Assembly: GCA_048499805.1 (NCBI GenBank)
Contig: JASNZF010000001.1
Coordinates: 372,001-436,000, forward strand
DNA: 64,000 bases
Origin: JAWXBA01 sp048499805
GTDB lineage: Bacteria > Gemmatimonadota > Gemmatimonadetes > Gemmatimonadales > GWC2-71-9
Reading direction: 5' to 3'
Of the stretch, positions 24,360 to 32,927 are shown piece by piece. A program made the position numbers and the translations under genes. Every line of letters begins with the position of its first letter. Position 1 is the first letter of the stretch. Below the pieces are notes generated by a model. It did no database searches and was not told the origin of the DNA. It saw only the letters and a list, made by a program, of their open reading frames with translations.

Positions 24360-27255
24360 CGAGGTCCTCCTGGTTCAGCCGGCCGTCGGAACCGGCCTGG
24401 GCCAGCGCCGCGAGGTCGGGGTCGCGAAGGACCGTGGGGGGAAGGGGGAGTCCGCCAACCACGCGGGCGTTGAACCGGGCGAATCCATTGGCGGCGGGGT
24501 CCGCCTCGGCGCGTGCCGCCACCCGGAGCCAGGTCGAGTTGAGCCAGGCCGTGATCCGAAGCGCCTCGGCGGCCGACCGGGTGTGGAGGAGGTAGCAGCT
24601 GTTGAGGGGCAGGTAGTCCCGGTGTCCCGGGGCGTTCAGCGCCACCGCCTCGAGCCGCTGGGACAGGTCGGCCCAGACGACGCGGTGCGTGGCAGTCGCC
24701 GGCCCAGTGCGAAAGACCGTCCACAGTGGGCCACCGGTGTAGTCGCGCCGGGCCGCCAGTGCCTGCGCGTGCCGGGCGATCCACGCCTGGGCGCGGGGGG
24801 GGAGCGCGGGGAGCGGGTCCCCATTGTCGGCATGGGTCCAGAGGAGGCGATGGCGGGCCGAGACCTGGAAGGGGGAGAGGTCGCGACCCCGCACCGCCCA
24901 ACGCAGGAGCCCGGGCTCGATGTCGCCCTGGGGATCGAGAAAGACCCGGTTGCAGCCGGTCTTGATCCCGAGCTGACACTGGGCCGCCGCAGCAACCAGG
25001 GGGTGTTCCGCACGCACCTGCTCCAGCGCCTCCCTGACCGGATCGGGGGACAGCACCCAGGGACCCTCATCGAGAGCCGACTGAGGGATCCGATGCCCCT
25101 GGCCCAACCCGGCCCGAACCTGGTGCCCGGCTGGCGGGGGGGCCTTCTGGATCACGAGCGCCATGGGGTAGACGGTGGCGTCGAAGGCCCCGCCAGCGGA
25201 GCGGGACAGGTCGGCAATCGCGCGAAGGGTCGCTCGCGCGGCCAGGTGTCCCCGCGCGTGGCTGGCGTAGTTCGCGGTGGCCAGCTTGGCTGGTACCAGC
25301 AGGGCGACCACGCCCCCGGGTGCTGCCAACTCCATGGCCCGTTCCAGGAACGCCACCGACAGGTCGGCGGGGTGACCGTAGCCGCGGCCCCCGCCGCGGC
25401 TGCTCCTCCACCAGCGGTAGCGCGCCGCGAGGGCTGCACGCCGGGCGGGATCCAGGCGCTCGGAACGCACCCACGGCGGATTTCCCACCACGAGGTCGAA
25501 TCCGCCCCGCGTGGCAAAGACATCAGCGTAGTGGCTCTGGTAGTGGAACCACGGCAATGCCTCGTCGTGGCGTGCACGCCGCAGCAGGGTACGGTACCGC
25601 GCACGCATCCGTCGAAGCTCGGCCAGTTCGCGACGGGCCTCGCGGTCCAGGCCGCCCGGCTGCCCGAACAGCGTCGGGGAACGTGCGGCGGCGATCCGTT
25701 CGGCGATCCGGTGTCCCACCCCCTGCTCGGCGTGGCGCAGCGCCGCGACGAATGCCCCGTGCTCCGCGACCCGCAGCGACCGGATCAGCGTGCGCTTGGC
25801 CCCGCCAGTGGCGGTGGCGAGCTCCCGCCGCAGCGCGCCCAGCGCCGCCGAAGGGGCGCTCGACCCGGCGCCCCCCACCCCGGGAAGGTCGGCAAGGCTG
25901 TCCCCCTGGCGCAGGAGGGCGTCGAGGTTGGGCAGGGGAGCAACGCTCTCCGGACGCTCGCCCGGGTCGGCAGCAATGACCTCCAGCCACAGCCGCAGTT
26001 CGGCCAGCCGGACGGCGTTGGCATTCAGGTCAACCCCGAACAGGTTGTGGCTGATGATCTCGCGCTTGCGCACGGCGAGGGTACCGGGGTGGCCGCGCCA
26101 GGGCGCGGCGAGCAGTTCGAGCGCGCCCAGCAGGAAGGCGCCCGAGCCCACCGCCGGGTCGAGGATCGTGACGCGCTGGAGCAGCGCACGGGCCGAGGGA
26201 CTGGGGTCGTCGACGAGCCGGGCCGCTTGGGAGCTGGGCAACCGGAGCTGGTGGGCGAGGTGCGCCGTCAGCCCCTCGCGTATCACGGAATGGACCAGTT
26301 CGGCGGGGGTGTAGTAGGTCCCGCTTTCCAGGCGCACTTCGGGTTCCATCACCCGCTCGAACACCTGGCCCAGCATGTCCGGTGCGATCCCCGCACCGCC
26401 ATCGGCCCGGGTGACGAAGTGAAATCGCTCGAAGAGGTCATCGAACGCCGCGAGCCATGCACCGCTCGGGAGGTCGACTCGCCAGTGTCGCTCCAGCGGG
26501 TGCGGCTCGAACAGCCCACCGTTCAGGAATGGGATGCGTCCCAGGCGGCCCACCGCCACCGAGCGGCTCGCCAGCGGACGATTGAGCGTGCCAAAGAAGA
26601 GGGGGCGCAGCAGGTCCCGGTGGATGGAGCGACCTCGTGCCAGGCAGCGATCCACCTCGTCGCGCAGGAAGCGGTCCCGTCCATCCAGCCAGCCCTTGGC
26701 CTGGACGAAGTAGAGCACCAGGATCCGGGTGAGCTGGAGCAAGGCCAGGGCATGCCGATCGTCGCCGGGAATCTCCGGCGGCAGGGCGTCGCGGACCGCC
26801 AGCAAGGTGCGGCGGAACTCCCGGAAGAACCGCCGGCCCGCCGCCTCGCCCGCCAGGGCATCCGCAACGCGGGCCGCCGTGGCCAGGGCGGGGTCGTGGG
26901 TGGACCCGGGCCGAAGCCGCGCGAGCACCCCAAGGTCCACCGGGGAGAGCCGGTCGAGCGCCACGGTGTGGACCGGGTCGCCGTGGAAGCCCACCGAGAA
27001 CTCCAGGGTCCGGGCGACCGGATCAAAGGCCACCACGCCGGCCAATCGCCCGCCCCTGGCCAGGCGTCCCGCCCGCGCGGCGGGACGCTCGTCGCCGGGA
27101 ACTCGCTCCCAGGCGGTCCAGATGAACTCTCCGTTCCGGGCTACCAGGGCACCCTCGGGCAGCTCGCGCCAGAGCGGCTCGTAGCCAAGCGCGGCAAACA
27201 GGCGCGGCAGGTCATGGAGGGCGTGGACCTCGCCCAGGGGTAGCGGTGCCGACAT
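24268..27255 (-). CDS. Eco57I/PglX-type adenine-specific DNA methyltransferase
   Basis: 995-residue N6-adenine methylase. The order is an N-terminal region with LLQLTRILVLYFVQAKGWLDG, then ESGTYYTPAELVHSVIREGL, SAM motif I ILDPAVGSGAFLLGALELL, NLFGVDLNANAVRLAELRLW and catalytic motif IV DLVVGNPPWVRSERL. A C-terminal target-recognition-like half follows (CQLGIKTGCNRVFL, LPLNSCYLLHTRS). GGGAG nine bases upstream supports the ATG at 27255. I see no PD-(D/E)XK nuclease motif, so a self-contained type IIG restriction enzyme is not supported. It precedes and overlaps the helicase gene. It could be DrmMI-like or a BREX PglX relative. Confidence 0.88.
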   Translation of the reverse strand: MSAPLPLGEVHALHDLPRLFAALGYEPLWRELPEGALVARNGEFIWTAWERVPGDERPAARAGRLARGGRLAGVVAFDPVARTLEFSVGFHGDPVHTVALDRLSPVDLGVLARLRPGSTHDPALATAARVADALAGEAAGRRFFREFRRTLLAVRDALPPEIPGDDRHALALLQLTRILVLYFVQAKGWLDGRDRFLRDEVDRCLARGRSIHRDLLRPLFFGTLNRPLASRSVAVGRLGRIPFLNGGLFEPHPLERHWRVDLPSGAWLAAFDDLFERFHFVTRADGGAGIAPDMLGQVFERVMEPEVRLESGTYYTPAELVHSVIREGLTAHLAHQLRLPSSQAARLVDDPSPSARALLQRVTILDPAVGSGAFLLGALELLAAPWRGHPGTLAVRKREIISHNLFGVDLNANAVRLAELRLWLEVIAADPGERPESVAPLPNLDALLRQGDSLADLPGVGGAGSSAPSAALGALRRELATATGGAKRTLIRSLRVAEHGAFVAALRHAEQGVGHRIAERIAAARSPTLFGQPGGLDREARRELAELRRMRARYRTLLRRARHDEALPWFHYQSHYADVFATRGGFDLVVGNPPWVRSERLDPARRAALAARYRWWRSSRGGGRGYGHPADLSVAFLERAMELAAPGGVVALLVPAKLATANYASHARGHLAARATLRAIADLSRSAGGAFDATVYPMALVIQKAPPPAGHQVRAGLGQGHRIPQSALDEGPWVLSPDPVREALEQVRAEHPLVAAAAQCQLGIKTGCNRVFLDPQGDIEPGLLRWAVRGRDLSPFQVSARHRLLWTHADNGDPLPALPPRAQAWIARHAQALAARRDYTGGPLWTVFRTGPATATHRVVWADLSQRLEAVALNAPGHRDYLPLNSCYLLHTRSAAEALRITAWLNSTWLRVAARAEADPAANGFARFNARVVGGLPLPPTVLRDPDLAALAQAGSDGRLNQEDLDDVAARHLALGPAHRRALAGNLGARAGARR

Positions 27256-27375
27256 CGCGTGATGCTCCCGGTGAGTGGGAGCACCACGCTAGGCGACTAT
27301 GGCAGGGGGGTGGTAACCGAAATCAATGACAACAGGCAGGTTCCAACGCGGAGCCGGCGTCCTCGGGGCGGACGC

Positions 27376-27936
27376 CTACGCCGCCCGTGCGGCCAGCCGG
27401 CCGAGCTCGCCTTCGAATGCCTCGATCTGGCGGCCCACGTCGTCGGGATCGACGTCCATCCCGTTGGCATCGGAATCCTCGCTGGTGAGCAGCGTCGCCG
27501 CGAGGGCGTCGGTATAGCCGACCACGGCCATGGCCACGCCGGTGTCGACCAGCCGGTTGAGGCGGAGAAACAGGGCCATCCCCTGGCGGGGGCGCATCGC
27601 GGCCAGCACCGGGGCCAGGTGCCGGATCAGCAGTTCCCGCAGGTACTGCATTTCCTCCACGATCTCGCCGGCCGCCAGGCCGCGCGCGGCACCGACGCGC
27701 CCGTAATGCTCGGTGATCTTCCGCCAGACCGGACGGACCTCGCGCCGCAGCGGGCCGATCAGTCCGCCCAGGGTGTCCACCAGCAGGGCCAGCTCCCGCT
27801 CCACCATTTCCCGGGGGATCACCTTGGACGAGGCGGTCCGGTCCCGAAGCCAGTCGGCCCACCGCTGGACCATCGAGTCCCGGGACGCGGCGATCGCTTT
27901 CGAGGCAGCGAGGAGAGTTGGTTGGGAGGCGCGCAG
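27376..27936 (-). CDS. RsbRD N-terminal-domain protein, probable CTG start
   Basis: Helical protein of the RsbT co-antagonist RsbRD N-terminal type, a stressosome-related sensor fold, with ITEHYGRVGAARGLAAGEIVEEMQYLRELL. It lacks a STAS domain, so it is a stand-alone sensor. The first ATG is at 27873, but the domain clearly begins earlier (TLLAASKAIAASRDSMVQRW). In that frame no ATG, GTG or TTG occurs before a TGA at 27971-27969. A CTG at 27936 lies seven bases after GGAG and 23 bases after the predicted transcription start. I therefore give the CTG start (186 residues); with ATG 27873 it would be 165. Confidence 0.75.
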   Translation of the reverse strand: MRASQPTLLAASKAIAASRDSMVQRWADWLRDRTASSKVIPREMVERELALLVDTLGGLIGPLRREVRPVWRKITEHYGRVGAARGLAAGEIVEEMQYLRELLIRHLAPVLAAMRPRQGMALFLRLNRLVDTGVAMAVVGYTDALAATLLTSEDSDANGMDVDPDDVGRQIEAFEGELGRLAARAA

Positions 27937-27965
27937 GACAGTCTCCGGGACAGGGGGGCGCGGGA

Positions 27966-27993
27966 ATCATACTCTCCCCTCGGGGGAGGTCAA
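27966..27993 (-). promoter_or_regulatory. Sigma70-type promoter of the RsbRD gene
   Basis: On the minus strand TTGACC (27993-27988) and TATGAT (27971-27966) are 16 bases apart, one of the best promoter matches in the window. Initiation near 27959 gives a short leader with GGAG and then CTG 27936. Confidence 0.7.
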
Positions 27994-28089
27994 TCGGTGA
28001 TCCATGTCACAATTCTGTCCACATCGGCTATCTTGTGCATTGGCAACAGGTTCGGCAATTTCACCAGCTCCACTCCAGCCCCGGCGGCA

Positions 28090-28923
28090 ATGGCCACCCC
28101 AATCACCACCCTGCACCAGGTACCCGGCGCCCTTGGCGAGATCCTGCTCGATGTCCGGACCGGGGATCGTCGCTCCACGCGTCCCGCGGTCCTGATCCTC
28201 CCTGGCTTCAAGGGGTTCAAGGACTTCGGGCCGTTTCCTCCCCTCGGCGAGCGTCTCGCCCGGGCGGGTTTCACCTCGATTGCCATCAGTGTCAGCGGCT
28301 GCGGGGTCGATCCGGCGGGTGAGTTTACCCGCCTGGATCGGTTTGGCCACAACACCATCTCCCATGAACTGTCGGACCTCCGCAGCGTCCTCGGCGTGCT
28401 GGATGCCGGCGGTCTCGGGGTCCCGGCACCCAGCTCCGTGGGGCTCGTCGGGCATTCGCGGGGTGGCGGCGTCGGGCTGCTCTTCGCGGAGCGTACCCCG
28501 AGAATTGCCGCCCTCGTGACCTGGGCAGCGGTCGGGTCGATGATGCGCTGGACGCCGGAGGAGGCGGCCGCCTGGCGCGACCAGGGCGTGACCACCGTCC
28601 TGAACGCCCGCACCGGCCAGGAGCTGCCGCTCCACACCGACCTGCTGGACGATGTCGAGCAGCACGCGGAGGAGTTCGACCTCCGCGCGGCGGCGGGCCG
28701 AATCGCGATTCCCTGGCTCCTGGCCCATGGTACCGCGGACGAGACGGTGGCGTTCGCGGAAGGGGAGTCGCTCGCGGCGGCGTCCGGGGGGCGGGCAGAG
28801 ACAATGTGGCTGGAGGGCGCGACCCACGGATTCGGTGGGGTGCATCCGTTCACCGGATTGACGCCCGACCTCTCCCGCCTCTTCGACGCAACGGTGTCGC
28901 ATCTCTCACGGCACCTCGCATGA
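28090..28923 (+). CDS. Alpha/beta-hydrolase (dienelactone-hydrolase-like)
   Basis: 277-residue serine hydrolase. The oxyanion region is LILPGFKGFKDFGPF, the nucleophile elbow is VGLVGHSRGGGVGLL, the acid region HGTADETV and the catalytic His is in GATHGFGG. There is no signal peptide, so it is cytoplasmic. Substrate unknown. The start lacks a Shine-Dalgarno sequence. A TATCTT box sits about 60 bases upstream (near 28030). It overlaps the Nudix gene by ATGA and probably forms a two-gene unit with it. Confidence 0.85.
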   Translation: MATPITTLHQVPGALGEILLDVRTGDRRSTRPAVLILPGFKGFKDFGPFPPLGERLARAGFTSIAISVSGCGVDPAGEFTRLDRFGHNTISHELSDLRSVLGVLDAGGLGVPAPSSVGLVGHSRGGGVGLLFAERTPRIAALVTWAAVGSMMRWTPEEAAAWRDQGVTTVLNARTGQELPLHTDLLDDVEQHAEEFDLRAAAGRIAIPWLLAHGTADETVAFAEGESLAAASGGRAETMWLEGATHGFGGVHPFTGLTPDLSRLFDATVSHLSRHLA

Positions 28924-29504
28924 GCGGCATCCCGGATCTCGCCCGCGCGCTCGGCACCAGGATCCCGAGGACCGTCGTCGATCCCGCGCGTTCCGAGGCG
29001 GCGGTGGCGGTGATCCTGGTGCCCGGGGTGGATCAGCTCATGCTGATCCGGCGCGCCGAGCACTCGCGCGATCCGTGGAGCGGGCAGATGGGACTACCAG
29101 GTGGGCGGAGGGAACCACGAGATGCCGACCTTCTGGCCACCGCCATCCGGGAGACGGAAGAGGAGGTGGGACTGGACCTCTCGCGGGCCGAGTTGCTGGG
29201 GGCACTGGACGACCAGGCGCCGACCACGCCGCTCCTCCCACCGATCATCGTGCGTCCCCATGTGTTCCTGCTGGACACCCTACCCACCCGGCTTGAGCTG
29301 TCCGGTGAGGTCCAGTACGTCCGGTGGGCCTCGCTGGAGGAACTGCGACGGCCGGCGGTCTACCGACCGTACAGCTTCGAGCACCGCGGAGTTCGCATCA
29401 CCCGGCCTGGGTACCATCTGGGTGGCGATGTCGTCTGGGGGATGACCGAACGGATCCTGACCCCGCTGCTTTCGCTCGCTGCTCGCGGAGGTGCTTTGGA
29501 GTAG
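28920..29504 (+). CDS. Nudix hydrolase (CoA pyrophosphatase-like)
   Basis: 194-residue Nudix enzyme. The Nudix box reads GLPGGRREPRD followed by ATAIRETEEEVG. It is preceded by LIRRAEHSRDPWSGQMGLPGG, which fits the NudL/CoA diphosphatase subgroup with its SGQ(M/I)xFPGG motif. It hydrolyses nucleotide diphosphate derivatives, probably CoA or acyl-CoA to phosphopantetheine. The start overlaps the hydrolase stop. Confidence 0.88.
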   Translation: MSGIPDLARALGTRIPRTVVDPARSEAAVAVILVPGVDQLMLIRRAEHSRDPWSGQMGLPGGRREPRDADLLATAIRETEEEVGLDLSRAELLGALDDQAPTTPLLPPIIVRPHVFLLDTLPTRLELSGEVQYVRWASLEELRRPAVYRPYSFEHRGVRITRPGYHLGGDVVWGMTERILTPLLSLAARGGALE

Positions 29505-29553
29505 CTCCCACATGACGGAGACCGGGGGGAGCTGTTGTGGGGTCTTGGTGGGC

Positions 29554-29602
29554 TTGACATTTCGTACATACTAATTTAATCTCTCGTACATCTCATTAAT
29601 TC
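29554..29602 (+). promoter_or_regulatory. Iron-operon promoter with duplicated operator-like motif
   Basis: TTGACA (29554-29559), 17 bases, TAATCT (29577-29582): a near-consensus promoter in a marked A/T-rich island. The 8-mer TCGTACAT occurs at 29562-29569, inside the spacer, and again at 29584-29591, just past the -10 box. Each copy is followed by a similar A/T tract (ACTAATTTAAT, CTCATTAATT). The copies are 22 bases apart, two helical turns, so a regulator would bind the same DNA face twice. The operon encodes two DtxR-family regulators, the obvious candidates. The motif is not the classical iron box. Confidence 0.7.
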
Positions 29603-29609
29603 AGGTAAT

Positions 29610-30662
29610 ATGCCCGAAATTGTGCCGATCGCCCCCGATCCCCTTGTCGCCCTGCTGCTGTTCCTGGCCGGGGGGGTGCTCGTGGCCGTGGTGGCGTGGC
29701 CAGGGTGGGGGATCGCCGCGCGCCTCAGCCGGGCGGGTGAACTCTCGGAACGGGTCCGCCTCGAGGACGGCCTCAAGCACCTGTACACCTTCGAGGCGGC
29801 GGGAATGCCGTCGTCCGTGGACAGCCTGGCCGGGGCACTCGGCGCCAGCCGGGGCCGAGCGGTGGCGATTGTGCGCCGGCTGGAAGAGTCCGACCTGATC
29901 CGCCTCGAGACCGACAACATCGTCCTCACCGACGAGGGCCGAGCATACGCGCTCCGCATCGTCCGCACCCACCGCCTCTGGGAGCGCTACCTGGCCGATC
30001 GTACCGGAACCGCCCCGGTGGAGTGGCACAGCCAGGCCGAACGGCTCGAGCACGGCCTGACCGAGGACCAGGTGGAGGATCTCGCTGCCAGCATGGGGTT
30101 TCCGCTGTACGATCCGCATGGCGACCCGATCCCGACATCCGGCGGGATTCTGCCCCCGGCCCGTGGTATTCCCCTGACCGCAGTTGCGCCCGGCCAGGCG
30201 GCGCGGGTGGTCCACGTGGAGGACGAGCCTGAGGAGGTCTACCGGACGATCCGCCGTGCGGGCATCCATCCCGGGACCCTGCTGCGGCTGGATGCTCTGG
30301 AGCCGACCCAGGTCCACCTGACCGTCGAAGGCACTCCGTTGCGGCTCGAGCCCCTCGCGGCCCGGAACCTCACGGTCGAGTTGATGCCCGAGACCGAGGC
30401 CGACATGGGCGTCGAGCGACTCGACGCGCTTCGCCCCGGCGAGGAAGGGGTGGTCGTCCGGCTGGCTGGGGCGGTGCAGGGCGCCCAGCGGCGCCGCCTC
30501 CTCGATCTCGGCGTGGTGCCGGGAACGGTCATCCGGGCCGAGCTTTCCAGTGTCTCGGGCGATCCGATGGCCTACCGGATCCGCGGCGCCGTGATCGCCC
30601 TGCGCCGTTCCCAGGCCGATGACATCCTGATCCGGCGGCGCGACCGCGAGGCGGCGGCATGA
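29610..30662 (+). CDS. Membrane-anchored DtxR-type regulator fused to tandem FeoA domains
   Basis: 350 residues. A hydrophobic membrane segment lies at about 11-31 (LVALLLFLAGGVLVAVVAWP). A DtxR/MntR winged helix follows at about 48-115 (LEDGLKHLYTFEAAG, LGASRGRAVAIVRRLEESDLI). The metal-binding dimerisation region is at about 118-165 (VEWHSQAERLEHGLTEDQVEDLA, YDPHGDPIP). Two SH3-like FeoA-type domains occupy about 180-255 and 265-340 (LRPGEEGVVVRLAG). DtxR proteins are normally soluble, and FeoA normally is a separate small partner of FeoB. Coupling to feoB by ATGA suggests one polypeptide linking metal sensing to the transporter. DNA binding while membrane-bound remains to be shown. Confidence 0.85.
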   Translation: MPEIVPIAPDPLVALLLFLAGGVLVAVVAWPGWGIAARLSRAGELSERVRLEDGLKHLYTFEAAGMPSSVDSLAGALGASRGRAVAIVRRLEESDLIRLETDNIVLTDEGRAYALRIVRTHRLWERYLADRTGTAPVEWHSQAERLEHGLTEDQVEDLAASMGFPLYDPHGDPIPTSGGILPPARGIPLTAVAPGQAARVVHVEDEPEEVYRTIRRAGIHPGTLLRLDALEPTQVHLTVEGTPLRLEPLAARNLTVELMPETEADMGVERLDALRPGEEGVVVRLAGAVQGAQRRRLLDLGVVPGTVIRAELSSVSGDPMAYRIRGAVIALRRSQADDILIRRRDREAAA

Positions 30663-32917
30663 TCCCGGCCCCTCCCGCCGCCAACTGCCGCGGCTGCGGC
30701 AATCGCGAGGAGAGCCTGGTCCAGCTGGGGGTGACGCCCGGCAACTGGGACATCCTGGTGGCGCTGGCCGGCAATCCCAATACCGGCAAGAGCACGGTCT
30801 TCAATGCCCTCACCGGGTTGCGACAGCACACCGGGAACTGGCCCGGCAAGACCGTCACCCGCGCCGAGGGGACCTTCAAGCACGCCCAGCAGACGGTCAA
30901 GGTGGTCGACCTCCCCGGCACGTACTCGCTGCAGGCGGGAAGCACCGACGAGGAAGTGGCCCGTGATTTCCTGCTTTTCGGACAACCCGATGTGACGGTG
31001 GTTGTGGTCGACGCCACCCGCCTCGAGCGCAACCTCAACCTGACCCTCCAGGTGCTGGAGGTGACCGACCGCGTCGTGGTGCTCCTCAACCTGATGGACG
31101 AAGCCCGCCGCCACGGCATCGGGGTCGACCCAAAGGCACTGGAGCGCGAGCTCGGCGTGCCGGTGATCCCGGCGGCGGCCCGCCAGGGTACCGGCGTTCC
31201 TGAGCTGCGGGATGCCATCCTGGCCGTGGCGACGGGTGCGATCCAGCCGCGCCCCAGGCGGATCGCCGAGCACCCGGAGGACGTTGAGCGGGCCATCGCG
31301 GAGGTGGTGCCCGCGATCGCGGCCGCCTATCCCGGGCTCCCGAACGCACGCTGGGTGGCGCTGCGCCTCCTGAATGCCGACGAGCGGGTGCTCCAGGCGG
31401 TGCGAACCGGTGAGCTGGCGGCCCTTGTCCCGACCGGGGCCGAGGCGCCCGCCGCCCCGGCCCTCGTGGGCGTGGGTGGAGGCGGGGGCCGCGACGGCGA
31501 GCCGGCGGTCACCGCCCTGCTCGACGCCCTGGTCGATACCCGCTGGCGCCTCTCGCCCGACTTCCATGACAAGTTGACGGCGGGGCTCTTCGCCGAGGCG
31601 GAGCGGATCACCGCCGCGGTGCAGGTGACCGGGCTGCGCCGAATGCGGGTGGACCTCGACAAGCAGCTCGACCGGTTGCTCACCAACCGGTGGACCGGGT
31701 TCCCGCTGATGATCCTGCTGCTGGCGCTGGTCTTCTGGATCACCATCGCGGGCGCCAATGTGCCCTCCGCGCTGCTGGCCACCCTGCTGATCGACAACTT
31801 CCACCCCGTCCTCCAGGGCTTCGGGGCAACCCTCGGCCTGCCGGTGTGGCTCAATGGCCTGCTCTTCGACGGGATGTACCTCGCGACCGCCTGGGTTATC
31901 GCCGTCATGCTGCCGCCGATGGCGATCTTCTTTCCGCTCTTCACCCTGCTCGAGGACTTCGGTTACCTGCCGCGGGTGGCCTTCAACATGGACCGGATGT
32001 TCCAGCGGGTGGGCGCCCACGGCAAGCAGGCACTGACGATGTGCATGGGGTTCGGCTGCAATGCGGCGGGGGTGGTCGCCACCCGGGTCATCGACTCGCC
32101 GCGCGAGCGCCTGGTGGCGATCATCACCAACAACTTCTCGCTCTGCAACGGGCGCTGGCCCACCCAGATCCTGATCGCCAGCATCTTCCTCGGCACCCTG
32201 GTGCCCGCCCACCTGGCCGGAATCGTCTCGGCGGCAGCGGTGGTGGGGATCGCCCTGCTCGGGGTGCTCTTCATGCTCGGGGTGTCGTGGGCGCTGACCC
32301 GCACGGTGCTCAAGGGCGAGGCCACCACCTTCTCGCTGGAACTGCCGCCCTACCGGCCGCCGCGGTTCTTCCAGACGATGTACACCTCGCTGATTGACCG
32401 GACCGCGATCGTCCTCTGGCGTGCCGTCGTCTTTGCCCTGCCCGCCGGCGCGGTGATCTGGCTGATCTCGAACATCCAGGTCGGTGGCGCCAGTCTCGCC
32501 GCGTACGCCGTCACCTGGCTCAATCCAGTCGGGATCCTCCTGGGCCTCAATGGGGTGATCCTGCTCGCCTACGTGGTGGCGATCCCGGCCAACGAGATCG
32601 TGATCCCCACGATCCTGATGCTGACCGTGCTGGTGGGCCGGGTCGTCGGCGTCGGCGCCGGCGATGGGGTGATGTTCGAGCTCGAGAGCGCCGATACCGT
32701 GGGCGCCCTGCTGCGGGACCATGGCTGGACGACGCTGACCGGCGTGAACCTGATGCTCTTCAGCCTCCTCCACAATCCCTGCTCCACCACGATCTACACC
32801 ATCTACAAGGAAACGCGCAGCGTCCGCTGGACGACCATGGCCACCCTGCTCCCCGTCGGGCTCGGCGTCGTTGTCTGCTTCCTGGTGGCGCAGGTCTGGC
32901 GCCTCCTCGCGGCCTGA
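30659..32917 (+). CDS. feoB: Ferrous iron transporter FeoB
   Basis: 752-residue inner-membrane Fe(II) transporter. The N-terminal G-protein domain has G1 GNPNTGKS at 38-45, GNWPGKTVTRAEG (switch), VVDLPGTYSL (G3) and NLMDEARR (G4 region). The transmembrane part has two Gate regions, including CMGFGCNAAGVVATRVID with the family's cysteine pair, NNFSLCNGRWP and HNPCSTTIYTIYKETRS. An N-terminal CRGCG pair and a glycine-rich insert (VGVGGGGGRDG near 270) are less usual. It starts within the stop of the DtxR-FeoA gene. Confidence 0.96.
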   Translation: MIPAPPAANCRGCGNREESLVQLGVTPGNWDILVALAGNPNTGKSTVFNALTGLRQHTGNWPGKTVTRAEGTFKHAQQTVKVVDLPGTYSLQAGSTDEEVARDFLLFGQPDVTVVVVDATRLERNLNLTLQVLEVTDRVVVLLNLMDEARRHGIGVDPKALERELGVPVIPAAARQGTGVPELRDAILAVATGAIQPRPRRIAEHPEDVERAIAEVVPAIAAAYPGLPNARWVALRLLNADERVLQAVRTGELAALVPTGAEAPAAPALVGVGGGGGRDGEPAVTALLDALVDTRWRLSPDFHDKLTAGLFAEAERITAAVQVTGLRRMRVDLDKQLDRLLTNRWTGFPLMILLLALVFWITIAGANVPSALLATLLIDNFHPVLQGFGATLGLPVWLNGLLFDGMYLATAWVIAVMLPPMAIFFPLFTLLEDFGYLPRVAFNMDRMFQRVGAHGKQALTMCMGFGCNAAGVVATRVIDSPRERLVAIITNNFSLCNGRWPTQILIASIFLGTLVPAHLAGIVSAAAVVGIALLGVLFMLGVSWALTRTVLKGEATTFSLELPPYRPPRFFQTMYTSLIDRTAIVLWRAVVFALPAGAVIWLISNIQVGGASLAAYAVTWLNPVGILLGLNGVILLAYVVAIPANEIVIPTILMLTVLVGRVVGVGAGDGVMFELESADTVGALLRDHGWTTLTGVNLMLFSLLHNPCSTTIYTIYKETRSVRWTTMATLLPVGLGVVVCFLVAQVWRLLAA

Positions 32918-32927
32918 GGATCCAATC

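Noticed and set aside
22945..27243. A 1432-codon plus-strand open frame opposite the methylase and helicase
   Set aside because: The minus strand carries complete helicase and methylase motifs; the plus-strand translation has none and is low-complexity.
24268..27255. Methylase as a stand-alone type IIG restriction-modification enzyme
   Set aside because: No N-terminal PD-(D/E)XK nuclease motif could be seen, so cleavage activity is not claimed.
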